In this document: in pieces, positions 10,581-21,606 of the stretch
Numbering within the stretch: the stretch's first letter is position 1
How the letters are laid out: each line of letters opens with the position of its first letter
Program-made: the position numbers and the translations under genes
Notes under the pieces: generated by a model
The model's database searches: none
What the model was told of the DNA's origin: nothing
What the model saw: only the letters and a program-made list of their open reading frames with translations
Assembly (NCBI GenBank): GCA_021029095.1
Contig: JAJOHG010000193.1
Coordinates: 1-48,196 of the forward strand
Direction: 5' to 3'
DNA from: Phellopilus nigrolimitatus
Lineage: Eukaryota > Basidiomycota > Agaricomycetes > Hymenochaetales > Hymenochaetaceae
DNA: 48,196 nucleotides

Positions 10581-11093
10581 TCTCTTCCGGCACTGTCTAG
10601 GCTACTACGATATTTTCATTGTAGGCTCGGACGCCGCGTGTCCGTCTACGCATACCGGACAAAAGTCCGGCTTACTGCATGATCGCCTTTCCGCTGCGGA
10701 GTCTGCGCCTTCCTGCTCCATCTTCCAACTTCTGCAAAATTCTGCAACAAAAACAAATATGCCGGTGGATACCTGCTTCTCGCGGTGTCCTTACTTTCCC
10801 CGAGCAGCAGCCACCCTAGCCCGTACTGGCTAACCTGTTTTATGTATACGTCGCGGATCGACGCCGGCGTATAATTACATATTGTTGTCTGCGCGTCAAT
10901 TGTATCGAGTATATTCAAACCAAATAACATTATTCACCGCAAGAGAAAGACAAAATGAGTAACTACCAGAAGAAGCTAAGTGATACAAGTATATGGTCCT
11001 AGCTGAGCCGCGACCATCACATACAACATTAAATCATGAGCATAGAACAAAACACCGGGACCTTCCTCCCGCACATCAATCACGACTCCCCAT

Positions 11094-13181
11094 TCACAGC
11101 GCCTTGACAAGCTCCGACTCGTCGGCCGTCACGCCCTCGAAGTGGTACAGCGGCTCGAGGCGCGCGTTTTTGTTCCGGAGCACGTGGCGGCGGAAGAAGT
11201 GCGGCAGCACCTTCGTGACCTGGTACGCCATGTGCTTGCGCGTCGGCACCGCGAACACGTAGTCGAGCTCCTCGAGCGTGCGCTGCTTCGTCTCGGGCAC
11301 CCACAGGAAGATCATCACGAGCGCGCACACGTTGAGCCCCGCGTAGAAACCGAACGCGCCCTGCGGCGAGAACAGCGCGAGCATGCGCGGGAACGTGATG
11401 CTCAGCACCGCCGCCCACCCGAGGCACGTCGCGACCGCCCACGCCATCCCGACCTCGCGGTGCGACAGCGGGAACACCTCCGCCGAGTACGTGAACGGGA
11501 CGGGGCCCTCGCCCGGCGAGTAGAACGCGGCGAAGAGGAAGATGAAGAGCGCGATCAGCCCGAGATGCGCTTTGCTCGATTCCGGGATGAAGAAGCACAT
11601 CCCGGCCGCGAGGAGCGTCCATGCCATCTGAGGGAACGTGAAAAGCAGCAGCGTGCGGCGCCCGTACGTGTCGATCGTGCGCAACGCGGGGAACGCAAAG
11701 ACGAAATTGACGAGGCCAAAGCCCCAGGAGGCAAGCAGAGCGTTCTTCGGACTTGCACCAGCGTTGACGAAGATAGTGGAAGAGTAGAATGCGATGATAT
11801 TAATACCGCACATCTGCTGGGCCAGCATGACGACAAACGAAGCAAGGGTCGCACGGCGCACACGAGGGATGGTGAAGAGCTCGATGAAGCGCGTCAGGTA
11901 GTTCGACTTGCCAATAATCTCGAATTCGACCTGTAGCTGCGCGTGAATATAGTAAAGGTCACGAGCGGCCTGGATAGGGTGGTTGCGGAGTCTGCAAAGT
12001 GAATTGTATGCCTTGCTGTACTTATTCTTCTTCATGTACCAACGAGGCGACTCGGGGCAAAAGTAGATGCCAACGACGAGTGGCACTGCCGGAATGAACG
12101 CAGACCCGAGCTGAAGACGCCAAGCAATCTTGCCGACGTTTTCAACAGCGAGATTGGCACAGAATCCTCTGGGATTCAATCTGAATTAGACGAAATTGAG
12201 AAAAAATAAAACAAAACAAGGACTCACAGGAAAATACCGAAGGCTGTCCACAGCTGCCATGTCATGACCAACGACCCTCTAATAAGCGCAGGTGAATTTT
12301 CAGCGGCGTAGATGGGAACGGTTGAAGCCTTCGCGCCCATGCCAATGCCGAGAAGCAAGCGAGTAACAAAGAGCTGCTCCCAGCTTTTGGTAAATCCCGA
12401 TCCAATGACAGACACAAGACAAAAAACGGCGGAAATGAAAATTGTTCCACGACGCCCGAGATAGTTGTTCAGAGGATCAGAAACCCAACAACCGCTATGA
12501 ATAGGAGTAAATCAACGAGTAATGGAAAGTAGATGATGATAATTCTTACATGGTTGCAACTGCGATGTACGGGGCTGCATTGACAACACCGACGAGGTAG
12601 GTGTCTCTAGCAGATTTACCGCCAATACCAAATTCGTCCGGGAAGGACAAGTTTGCGCCATTGGAACCAGTCTGATCCCAACCCCTGAATAATGCAAAGT
12701 AATTTGAAATGATATTTTAGAAAAAGGACACTGAAGATTATTACTCACTGGACAGCAGCGCCAATGGAGCAAAGAATGACAGTCATGTAAAGTGCGGCCG
12801 GGTGCTTCCATTTATGCGTAACCTCGAACTGTAGGGCGACGCGTTCCTCCGGTTCCAGTCCCTTCACAGACTGGTACGACAGTGGGTTCTGCGCGACGAG
12901 TGCGCCACGCTTGAGAAGCGGAATAATATCAGTAAGCCCCTTTTCCTTCGCGAAATCCTCGACATCTGCCATAAGCTGGTCCTCCGGTATTCCGAGGAGT
13001 GGATTTTTGATCCTGGAAATGCGCAGGATGGGTCAGCATAGCGAAATACGGAAGTAGTCTGCGGGGAGCGAAAGACGCACTTTGCTGAGACATTAGAATT
13101 CAGATCAATGGTCTTGGCACCCTCTTTGTCGCTTTGAGCGTACTCCTCTGTGAACTTGACTTCCTTGTCGTCGATAGACAT
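11094..13181 (-). CDS. MFS sugar transporter 2 (sugar porter family)
   Basis: Five exons on the minus strand: 13181-13081, 13012-12749, 12684-12550, 12494-12228 and 12168-11094, giving 613 residues. The cytosolic N-terminus ([36 protein letters not shown]) parallels that of transporter 1. Sugar-porter motifs are [73 protein letters not shown] and [15 protein letters not shown]. It should be a plasma-membrane proton/sugar or polyol symporter; the substrate is not deducible. Although close to transporter 1 in domain layout and orientation, none of its four introns coincides with the eight of that gene. A TATA box and a GC box stand upstream. The gene is intact. Confidence 0.93.
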
Positions 13182-13283
13182 GGCGGATGCGTTCGATAGT
13201 TGTTACAGCAAGTACAGAAGGAGGAGCGCGTCGCGAGGGTCGCGAGATGGGAGGCGGGGAAGACAGGAGATGAGCGCTAAATC

Positions 13284-13299
13284 ACCCCCGCTCTTATAG
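13284..13299 (-). promoter_or_regulatory. TATA box and GC box of sugar transporter 2
   Basis: On the minus strand CTATAAGA (13299-13292) is followed directly by GCGGGGGT (13291-13284), about 105-118 bases upstream of the ATG at 13181. The GC box fits the CreA/Mig1 core, which would agree with carbon-source control of a sugar transporter. Confidence 0.45.
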
Positions 13300-15677
13300 C
13301 GGTGGGAAGTGCCATTCCGGCAAGGCAGGTCCATCAAACGCAACATAGCGGTGATCATGAATTGTACATGTCACGAGGCCAACGGCTTCCGAGTGGCTAG
13401 GATGGACAGCCCCATCACTTCATTCCACGACGTGAACCTTGTAACAATACCAAGACCATCTCGCGGAGCTTCCCCGCCTGATTCACCGACCAAATTAGCA
13501 CTAAATACCGCAAAACGTGGGGCGACATACACCGACATAGATCGGGATCTGGGAAGCCCGTACCCCGTGACAGCGTCGCATCTCGCGCAAGGGGATATAG
13601 CATAGGGCGAATCAGGGCAAAAATATCTAATATAATACTCAGGAACAGAGCAGACACCAGGCGGCAACAAAACAGAAAAAATCAAAATCGGACGAGACAG
13701 CAAAAGACAACGATGGAAAGACATTCTAGATTCTATAAATCCCCACGGGGCGTTGTCACGGCCGTGACTAACCAGGCACGACGCGATCAGCCACACTGCC
13801 TTATAAGCTTCTATCCAAAGTCTGACATGGTCATTCTTCTAACGGGTCTGTTTCAGGTTTGCCGACACCCACTCAGCGCTGCAATGTATAAATCTAGGCT
13901 ATTCCCGTAGTGAGAGGTTCTTGCATTACTATTTGTCACTTGCAGTGCATACACACAGGCGAAGAGGCATTGGCAGTGCTGAAAGCACCCTCAAACCCAC
14001 GAAAACTCCAATAGCATCACCGATCACTGTGAACAAACTGTTTTGCTGATGAGGGTGCTATAGCAAGCCTGCCTTCTTGAGCGCCTTTGGCCTTCAATAT
14101 ATTACAATTCAATTCTAAGGTTCAGCGCTGATCTCGATCAATCCGTATAAAAAAACTTATAAGACAAAGGCGCTCCGCGCCGCATCTTAAAATACTCGGG
14201 GGCCTTTCTTGGTCTTTTCCTTCCCTCTATAAGCCTTTGCTATTCCCGCTACGCCGAGCACTGGGCACTGTGTGTTCTCGTGAACAAAAGGTAAAGGTAG
14301 AAGAATTCTTCTCGGCATTCGACCCGGTGCTTTTTACGTCCTTCTTGGGCGGTCGTCCGTAGGAATCGCGCCCTTCCGTGATATTTTACGCGGTTGCTTT
14401 CGACTCCTGATGTTGCCCCACAATTCAAACCCGACTCCGCTCAGCGACTAAGGGAGGGCCTGCCGCGTGAATCGGCATTGGTCTTGTGAACAGGGGAGAC
14501 CGAGGACGCCATGTGGCTCGATCGACGATTGAGTAAGCACATTAATGCTACATGCGTGAACGACAGGCACGGGTTGCACAGCCTCAACCGTCGGTCAGCG
14601 TCAGCGTCGGTCAGTAAAAAACCCGGACTGCGAATGCCGACGTCACGAGCCTCGGGCCCGAAACCGTGTCAGATGTTGCGCATGCACAGCAAAATTAAGG
14701 AGCCGGGGCAGCTTTCTGGCGTCCAGTGATCCGACTCGTGCACGAGGGCGCACGCCGATGGGACGATAACAGGGACGTCACCTCCTTCTATATATAAAAA
14801 CTCGATACTTTGGACTCGAGGCCGGTGAAGAGTTCGCGGTGCCTGTAAGGACCAGTGCTGCATAATTGCAGCTGGGCCTGGCTGGATAGGGCTGGACATC
14901 CCAATATTGTCGGCGGCCCAATCGTTGCGATTACATGTATATGTAATTGACGCGGGTCGACTGAAGTGGCGGGAGTGACCAGGTTGAGCCTAGAATGCGT
15001 AAAGCGTTCAATGAATTCGCGAAAAGTGCTGGGAAAGGATAGACAAAAATCTGATTCGCCAAGTGTAGTCTATAAAAGATTTTGGTCGTCTGAGGTCGTC
15101 CGCAACCTCCTCGAAATGACCGCGACTTTGCGGCAATACGCAACAAAGAAGATTGCACATTTTGCAGCATGCTGAGACGAGAGGATCACATCCGAATTCC
15201 GTTCGCCATCACGTACTTACATGGCCAACAATCTCGGTCACTGAATAATTAGACAACGGCAGGGATAAGAACTACACGGAGTCAAAACTTGTTTACTGGA
15301 CTATGGCCGCGTCCTCAGCATACAATCCTGTACAATCATGTAAACAAGCATGTGCTACGCTGCTTGCAGCTTGCACAAGTTGCAGTGTCACCCGACGGTC
15401 TTCGGGATCGACGTCCCAATGCATATTTAGGCTTTACTTATGTAAGAAGCCAAGAAGAAGCTCGGCGGGATCGTCGCGGTCGAAGCTTTGGTGGCGCGGA
15501 GACAAGGCGAGAGACGGAGACAGAGTGAGGGACAACGAGAAGAAGACGGACACGGAGAATAAAGGCCGAGAAGACAAGAAGATAGAAGATAACCCCACTC
15601 GTGCACGTCGATCCACGCGAAGGCTTCGTTCGCAGGCTTTTGCCAGCTCCAGCCACAAGATGTACTTTGTTACGAAT
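13300..15677. other. gene-poor interval upstream of sugar transporter 2
   Basis: I find no supportable gene in this 2.4-kb stretch. It includes the distal promoter of transporter 2 and a short direct repeat, CGTCGGTCAG, twice near 14590-14616. Base composition shifts often between A/T-rich and mixed blocks. No termin repeats, transposase or reverse transcriptase fragments are recognisable. Confidence 0.45.
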
Positions 15678-16016
15678 TCACATAATATTGGGCGATCCAT
15701 TTTTTAAAGGACTTGACGGGCCCAAACAACACTGACGGTACCCTGTCAAAGACTTGGTATCAGCAAACAATTTACATCCTCTGACTTTTCCACGACCCTC
15801 AGAAAATAAATTGAACTTATTTTGTAGTTCATCATAGAATGAGGGCCATAAAAAGTTCTCAGCTTCTTCTAAACAGTCATATAAATAAGCCCGATCAGCA
15901 GCAAGTAAATCTTCGTTATCACAATAAACAACAAGACAGTCGACTCTCGGAAGCTGCGTGCAGCCTCCACATGTTTTCAGCCCCACACCGCTGGACTTCT
16001 CACAGGCGGAACACAC
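15678..16016 (-). pseudogene. possible MYND-type zinc finger fragment
   Basis: A minus-strand frame of about 113 codons begins with VCSACEKSSGVGLKTCGGC, which has the spacing C-x2-C-x10-C-x2-C and the L-x-x-C of a MYND finger. The expected second half (YC, CQ and the final H/C pair) is not found; the frame instead continues with an acidic stretch, LLAADRAYLYDCLEEAENF, and stops at 15678. No ATG or clear acceptor precedes it, and a stop lies upstream. MYND proteins are numerous in Agaricomycetes, so a decayed copy is plausible. It may also be chance. Confidence 0.25.
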
Positions 16017-16060
16017 GCTCGTGCCGCAGCGGACCCTTTACAGTCCTTCGATCTCCCCCA

Positions 16061-18011
16061 GCACCCGAAATCACCAGCGCCGAAGCTAGGCTCGATGATC
16101 TGCTCACTTTTGAGCCTCGTTTGTGAGCGCGAGCTAAGCAAGCCTCGGGAGCCGTAAGTATCACGAACTTTTTTGCTCCCGATGCGACGGCGTTTGTCGA
16201 CCTGAACCCGGCGGCGAGCTGCTCTTTCGCTGGCGCGAGGTCGAGCGCATCTGGTCGAAGAGCGACGGCGGTTTGTCGAACGATTTATAGTTAAGATAGT
16301 CGGGTATCTCACTTTTTTTGCAGCTCAGCATAATTAGCGGTGAAACACAGTCTATACTTCTCCTTCGAAGACGCCTTGTAAACTCCTGCAGGGACACGTT
16401 GAAATTATCGCATCCGTTAAATGTCAACAAGCCTCCTTTTTAATACAAAGAGAGGTCGAACGAGCGATGCTCACCCCAGGGCACATCCCCTTCCCTCCGA
16501 GTATTTCGGTATGATCATCCGATTCTTTGAAAGGAACGATTCGCTCAACCTATGAAAAATTCGCGAAATTCATGATCTCGTACAAAGCAAAATTCGCGCA
16601 ATAAGCGCGTAATTTTATTTGTCACCGAAGTCTGTAGGTATCCAATGTTTCCTCTTTCTCGAATATATGTGCCAGTATATACCTATAACGCCCGAGTTTA
16701 AGTTGTTGTAATGCCATTACAAAGAAGTAAGCGTGCTTGTCCTGGGAAGCCAGTCGTATCCAACTTCTTGGGCGAGATTGAGTGCCCAGATCACATAACA
16801 ATAGCGTGTAAGAGACGGTACTTGTGAAGAACGAACCCTGTCTGTAGAGCCGGCAGACTACAGTTCCCATATCAATGAACATCGAAAAAACATAAATTCA
16901 CGAGCACGCACCTCATGACCACATAGAGACTCGTCCATAAAGTCAGTGTCCGTAAAATAGTGGAAGTTGCGTTTTGTGAACAGTGGCATCAAAATATATT
17001 GTGAAAGAGCATGGATCCGGTTATCATCCCTGACGCTTTATCCCAGCGGACACACGGAAGCACCGCTAGATGCGCGGTTCGCTAAATAAGCCTGAAAAAG
17101 GCTCATGGTTAGTCGATATTTCACCTAGCGTTGCTCGCATATTTCATTTGACAACTCATCTGTATGACTTTCAGCTCGGAAAACTGCCAAAGACAACAAG
17201 TCGAAAGAGCGCACCTAACGGAACATCGAGCTCATGTTGTCAACTTGTAGAACAAAAAGTACTATTGCAATATAACTTCTTGGTAAAAAGATACAAATCA
17301 TAAACATCGCATAGGGCTAGACCAAAGCCTCACAGTACAGAAGGTTGTCATCCTCATCGTGCTGATCAAAAGGGTCAAATTTTACAGATACAATGAAGCC
17401 AAGTGTGGGCGGCGTACAAGATATATGCTTCATGTATACACTAGGCTCTTCATGCCGGGAGTCGGCTGCTACATTTCTCGGCAATGAGCAGGATCGTGCA
17501 CATAGGTCAAGTTTCAGCGTTCAATTTTAGAAGCTCGCGCAGCGGTAAACTGGTACAAGTATGCTGTCCACATGCGCACCTCGAAGAACGTGTGTTCCAG
17601 GGCTTTGCCAGTGTCGCTGCACGCGAGCTTGACGAACTTAGGACAACGTCTGGTAGTATATGTTAGGACGGCCGAACGACCACTGTGGTGGTCAGTTGCA
17701 AGAAAAACCGGGAAAGATCTACGCGTCGGATTGATCTATTCGTACAAAACGCGCCGCGTGCCGAATTCAGCTGAGCGTCACTTGCTTCAAGTAAAAGGTG
17801 GTTTTGTTTTGACGGTTTCTTCAAAGTTACTGCTTTGCTCAATAACGGCTTCCTAATTCTCCCGAAGAATAAGGAATTTTCATTAAAGTACAGTCAATTT
17901 CGCCAACATGAGGAGAACAAGAAACCTGTGTTCAAATAAGCCCTTCTTCAAGGAATTTTGACCAAAATTGTTATACCCACTAATAATACAAAGAGCCTAC
18001 CACTAATGGCC
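16061..18011. other. gene-poor interval downstream of PPT1
   Basis: This 1.95-kb stretch contains no gene I can defend. The best candidate is minus-strand: ATG near 17003 opens MPLFTKRNFHYFTDTDFMDE and ends at a plausible GTGCGT donor near 16912, followed after a short intron by YVIWALNLAQEVGYDW in another short frame. I could not extend it to a recognisable protein, so it is not listed as a gene. The rest is A/T-rich. Confidence 0.35.
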
Positions 18012-19291
18012 CTATAGCTTACCGCCGACATAACGGCGTACGAGCGGCTCCCAACACTCCTGCGCAATTTGCATGTGTTCGCCTTCGCAAATTTCCAGAA
18101 CGACGGCTCCGCGCTCGTCCAACTTGCGCAGCCCAAATGTGTCCGCCAAATATGTCGGCTGAAGACGCATGGGCAAGATCGTCTTCGCCCTGATGGCCGA
18201 CATCATATCCGATTCGTCTTCCTCTGGAGGGGCATACGAGCCGAACCATGCTGATTCCTTCGGCACGACCGTCTTGTCTTCAGAAAAAAGGATGAGGACT
18301 AAATTGGACAGCGTCGCAAGGTTGGCAGCATATGTCTGGTTTACTGTCGTCGGTATCTCGTTATTGATTGAGGTGAGAAACTTATTCTTGGAGAAGTATG
18401 CTGGAAGTTGGTCCGGATCACGATAGTATTGGGCCTAATAAGATTTCAATAAATGATACAGGGGTAGAGGGGGGAAAGGGGCGTAATGAAAGCTAGGCCG
18501 TTTAATTTGAATCCGGCTGCGCACCTGAATGATATTCGTCTGTGCCCATGCGCTATAAACGCCTGCACGCGCAGCCCTGCGGGCAGCTTGACACATGAAG
18601 TCGGTAGGACGGCAGAGTGGTAAGTCAGCCACACCCATGTGCTGCGAACCGAATGTAAGGAGATTGTGTATAGGCGGCTCGTTATACCTTTCGACGTAGG
18701 CACGCAGAAATTGGCCCGCTGTGTGAGACAGGTCTTAGCTTAGCCCCTAACGGGGCAAGACGCGGTAAGATTCACGCGCCTTGGGAGAAGCCAATTGCGT
18801 CGAATCCACGCGAGAGCTCGTCGATGCTTGCGAGCTGCGCCGCCACAGCCTCTAGCTGAACGTCAACATTTCCAAACTAAAGTTCAGAGCAAAGCCGAAG
18901 TCAGACATAAGCTAAAATGAATGAGGTAGTTCAGAGAGGCACGTACGAACCCCGCCCGCTGGTCGGCATCCAGATTCTCCTCAACGTAGATCGAATGGAC
19001 AAATATCCCGGGGTGGACGCCCTTGATGAGTTCTGCGAACTCGAGCATACCGGCTGAAGCATAAGCATCACCTATTTGTGCAAGTGTCAGTATGTCGCTC
19101 ACAGAAACTGGTATGAGAAGATGGTGCCCACCGAGGCCGTGCCATAACACAAGCGGCCGCACGTCCGACTCGTTTTTCTGAATGCCTAGCGAGCCCGCGC
19201 GCAGTGGCACCTGGACAGAATCTCCTGAAGGAAAAGAACGAGCGCAGAGTGGAGGTACGAGTAGAGTAATGAGCCCGAAAAGCAGTCGCAT
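18012..19291 (-). CDS. PPT1: palmitoyl-protein thioesterase (PPT1 family)
   Basis: The enzyme removes thioester-linked fatty acids from S-acylated proteins in the lysosome/vacuole. Minus-strand exons 19291-19132, 19071-18947, 18876-18780, 18718-18525 and 18434-18012 give 332 residues, close to the usual length. Residues 1-17 form a signal peptide (MRLLFGLITLLVPPLCA). Conserved blocks follow: PLVLWHGLGDAYAS, HPGIFVHSIYVEE, the nucleophile motif GFSQAGQFLRAYVERYN (Ser at about 126), TFGSQHMGVADLPLC, FLTSINNE, VVPKESAWFG, and EGEHMQ with the catalytic His near 312. Intron 3 begins with GC rather than GT (GCGCGT at 18779) and splits the codon right after GFSQ. The gene is intact. It is head-to-head with the pyruvate carrier gene, 254 bp apart. 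Confidence 0.93.
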
Positions 19292-19545
19292 TTTTTATTG
19301 TTGGATCACGACTGAGTCGGCGGCGGCGACGATACAAGCGCGTTGAAGCGGCGCGGCGCGAGGCGCGTTCGTTTAGGAAGCGTTATGTCCTACTTACGTG
19401 AGCCATTGTCACGCATTCTCTTAGTCAATTGCGCTCGAGAGAGAAACGAAACGACTCGTTATTTTATTCCTCTCGCTTGCTCGTCCTTGACGCCCCCCAA
19501 TACATTTCTTCGGCGACTGTCTTGATCATTTCAAAAGCTTCGAAG
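19292..19545. promoter_or_regulatory. bidirectional promoter between PPT1 and the pyruvate carrier gene
   Basis: Only 254 bases separate the two divergent start codons, so both promoters must lie in or beyond this segment. No TATA box is evident on either strand, which suits two housekeeping genes. Confidence 0.5.
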
Positions 19546-20214
19546 ATGTCCGGTGCAGCAGCCTCCGCCGGCGCGTCCAAATTCCAATCCTTCATGAACC
19601 ACCCCGCAGGTGTGTGTCATGTTCCGCCTCAAACCTTTTTTGCTCGAGCACTTTGTCGTTTCGCACTTTTCTTGTCCGGAATGGCGAAGGTGCACCTGCT
19701 CGAACGTCTACGTTTACTTACTGGTATTTAAATAGGCCCAAAGACGGTATTCTTCTGGGCGCCGCTCATGAAGTGGTGCCTCGTTGGGGCAGGCCTGAAG
19801 GATCTCGGACGCCCCGCCGACAAGCTCAGTGTGTTTCAGAACGTCGGTGCGTACTTACCGCTATGATTTCTTCCTGAAGTATTGTTTAAATTAGCTCGGG
19901 TTTCCTGGCGGAAATAGCCCTTACCGCAACAGGTTTCATCTGGGTACGCTACTCGCTCGTAATCACGCCCGTGAACTACAGTTTGGCTGCCGTGCGTCGT
20001 CCCTTCGCTTGTTCCTATCGTCGCTTCCCTCATTCTGTCTTCGCTGCTCAATACATAGGTCAACTTCTTCGTGGGTTCGACAGGAGTCGGACAGCTCTAC
20101 AGGATTTGGGAGTGAGTGACGTTCAGATTCCCCTTGCAACCGGCAGAAGCTAACATCGTGCATAGCTTTCGACGAAAGAACTCGGAAGCTGCTGCCAAAA
20201 CAGCACAAGAATGA
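19546..20214 (+). CDS. mitochondrial pyruvate carrier subunit (MPC2/3 type)
   Basis: The product is a small inner-membrane protein that forms a heterodimer with MPC1 and imports pyruvate into mitochondria. Exons 19546-19609, 19736-19846, 19918-19991, 20059-20111 and 20166-20214 join to 116 residues. Family sequence is clear: GPKTVFFWAPLMKWCLVGAG, GRPADKLSVFQN, ALTATGFIWVRYSLVITPVN, and VNFFVGSTGVGQLYRIWDF, spanning three predicted helices, with an alanine/lysine-rich tail like that of MPC2. Alternative reading through the last intron would end at RIWE. It shares its promoter region with PPT1 and converges on the APQ12-like gene. Confidence 0.93.
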
Positions 20215-20454
20215 GTTGCGACCGTAAAACTATTAGATGCTGCCGATGTGGCGGATGTAACTGGGCTATTACAGTACGCAAGATCTCGAGCAATGAGTAT
20301 CCAATAATCATTTCGTTTGGCTTGTGCTGGAATACTTCAATCATGATGATGAGGAAAGGACAATCTAGTGGTATTGCAGTTATAAGAATACAATGAAGAT
20401 ATTGAAACCCGGAATTGCAGTCATAATAAATAGTACTAGGAGAGTCCAGTGAAA

Positions 20455-21252
20455 TCATCGTGAGGCCGTCCCTCTTCTGCGCTGGTATTGCTTCCTTGTC
20501 CCTGCTCTTTCTGAATTATGCCCGCCCTGTCCGGTTGTCCCTTCCTGCTCCTTTTCTGAACCATCCGTCGCCGCCTCGGCGATATTATCCAATAAACTCT
20601 TGGCTCCCGCCACAGCGTCAAATGCCGCACCGCTCAGCGTGCGCCCAGCGAAACCGGCGATATACTGAATAACGCGTTGCGCGTCAGACATCGAATCCTC
20701 TTCTTGGGCGCGATGTGCTTCCTGCTCATTGTATTGCCATTGTTGGTGTGCTTGGAACGAATCATAAGCACGCGGACGCGCGTTTCGTGACCGGCCCCTA
20801 GTGCGCCCACCTAATCCTGCTCGGTCCGTGTCATCCTGTCCTTGTATCGCATTCCTTAGCATATCGAGTGCACCCCCTTCTTCGTCTCCTCGCCCGCCAT
20901 GAGTCGCAGAGAAGTATCCCAAGCCTGCGCTAAGGACGCCGATGATTATGCTCCATTTCACGACGCGGAAGGTCATGCGTATCATCCAGGTTGTGGTACG
21001 GAAGAGGCTAAAGAGCGCGTAGTACGCGGAAAGGGCAATAATGATTGGTGGGAGGACCTTCTGTGCATCCCACTCCCAGGGTTTCCAGGACGGAAGGGTT
21101 GCAACGAGCGAGATGAAGCCAGAGAGAAGGACGAGGCCATGCGAGAGGGCGCTGAAGATGGCGCTGTACAGGGGTGGGGGAAGATGCGAAGAGAGATAGT
21201 CGAGAAGGGGATCGAGGAAGGCGGGTAGGTCTTGCGGGTGCAGGTTGTTCAT
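20455..21252 (-). CDS. APQ12-like nuclear envelope/ER membrane protein
   Basis: A single uninterrupted frame encodes 265 residues. Three hydrophobic segments are visible: ALSHGLVLLSGFISLVATL (about 35-53), VLPPIIIALSAYYALFSLF (about 66-84) and VVKWSIIIGVLSAGLGYF (about 97-114). The order and the PPPLYS...SWKPWEWDA linker fit the fungal Apq12 family, whose yeast member acts in nuclear pore assembly, mRNA export and membrane fluidity at the nuclear envelope/ER. The C-terminal half is polar, glutamine/arginine-rich and probably disordered (RGRSRNARPRAYDSFQAHQQ). It is the only gene here of this size without an intron. The start lies 354 bp from the divergent gene at 21607. Family call is moderate because Apq12 homology is weak in general. 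Confidence 0.7.
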   Translation of the reverse strand: MNNLHPQDLPAFLDPLLDYLSSHLPPPLYSAIFSALSHGLVLLSGFISLVATLPSWKPWEWDAQKVLPPIIIALSAYYALFSLFRTTTWMIRMTFRVVKWSIIIGVLSAGLGYFSATHGGRGDEEGGALDMLRNAIQGQDDTDRAGLGGRTRGRSRNARPRAYDSFQAHQQWQYNEQEAHRAQEEDSMSDAQRVIQYIAGFAGRTLSGAAFDAVAGAKSLLDNIAEAATDGSEKEQEGTTGQGGHNSERAGTRKQYQRRRGTASR

Positions 21253-21606
21253 CGTTAATGACAGCGACGAGCAAGACTCGGTTGAAGGGATATGTACGGT
21301 AGAGTTGGCAGCTTGTGCATGTATTACATGGTCGTGGAAAACCTATGTCCGTATGCAGGTATTCGAGAAGACTGAAACTAGGGTTTAAGAAAATGCGACG
21401 GACCAATCGGAGTGCTGTCCCGAGCACGAGAATCCAATCACATGACTTCACAAACAACAGCCAAATAAGCTAGATATAAGTAAAACCCGCACGTCTCACA
21501 CTTACTCTTGTCCTCTTACTCCGACCACTTCTGACGTTACCATTTGCTGTCATCCCGCCCGTCGCTTATTGTTCACCGCCTCTCATCATCATTGCCTTAT
21601 TTTATC

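Larger units (their letters stand above)
8491..11093. other. 2.6-kb non-coding interval between the two sugar transporters
   Basis: No reading frame here has family resemblance or splice structure that I can support; the longer frames are rich in arginine, serine and cysteine, as expected for chance frames. The interval holds the upstream region of transporter 1 and the 3' side of transporter 2. It also contains a GC-box inverted pair (9069-9089), a palindrome pair (9947-9966) and a hairpin (10505-10580), listed separately. It may be an extended regulatory region or may carry a non-coding RNA. Confidence 0.5.

Noticed and set aside
11142..11936. 264-codon plus-strand frame opposite sugar transporter 2
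   Set aside because: Antisense shadow of an intact transporter exon, extremely Arg/Glu-rich, no independent support.
6062..13181. Possible nutrient-uptake or metabolite gene cluster
   Set aside because: Only the two transporters fit; neighbours are unrelated housekeeping genes, with no pathway enzymes or regulator beside them.
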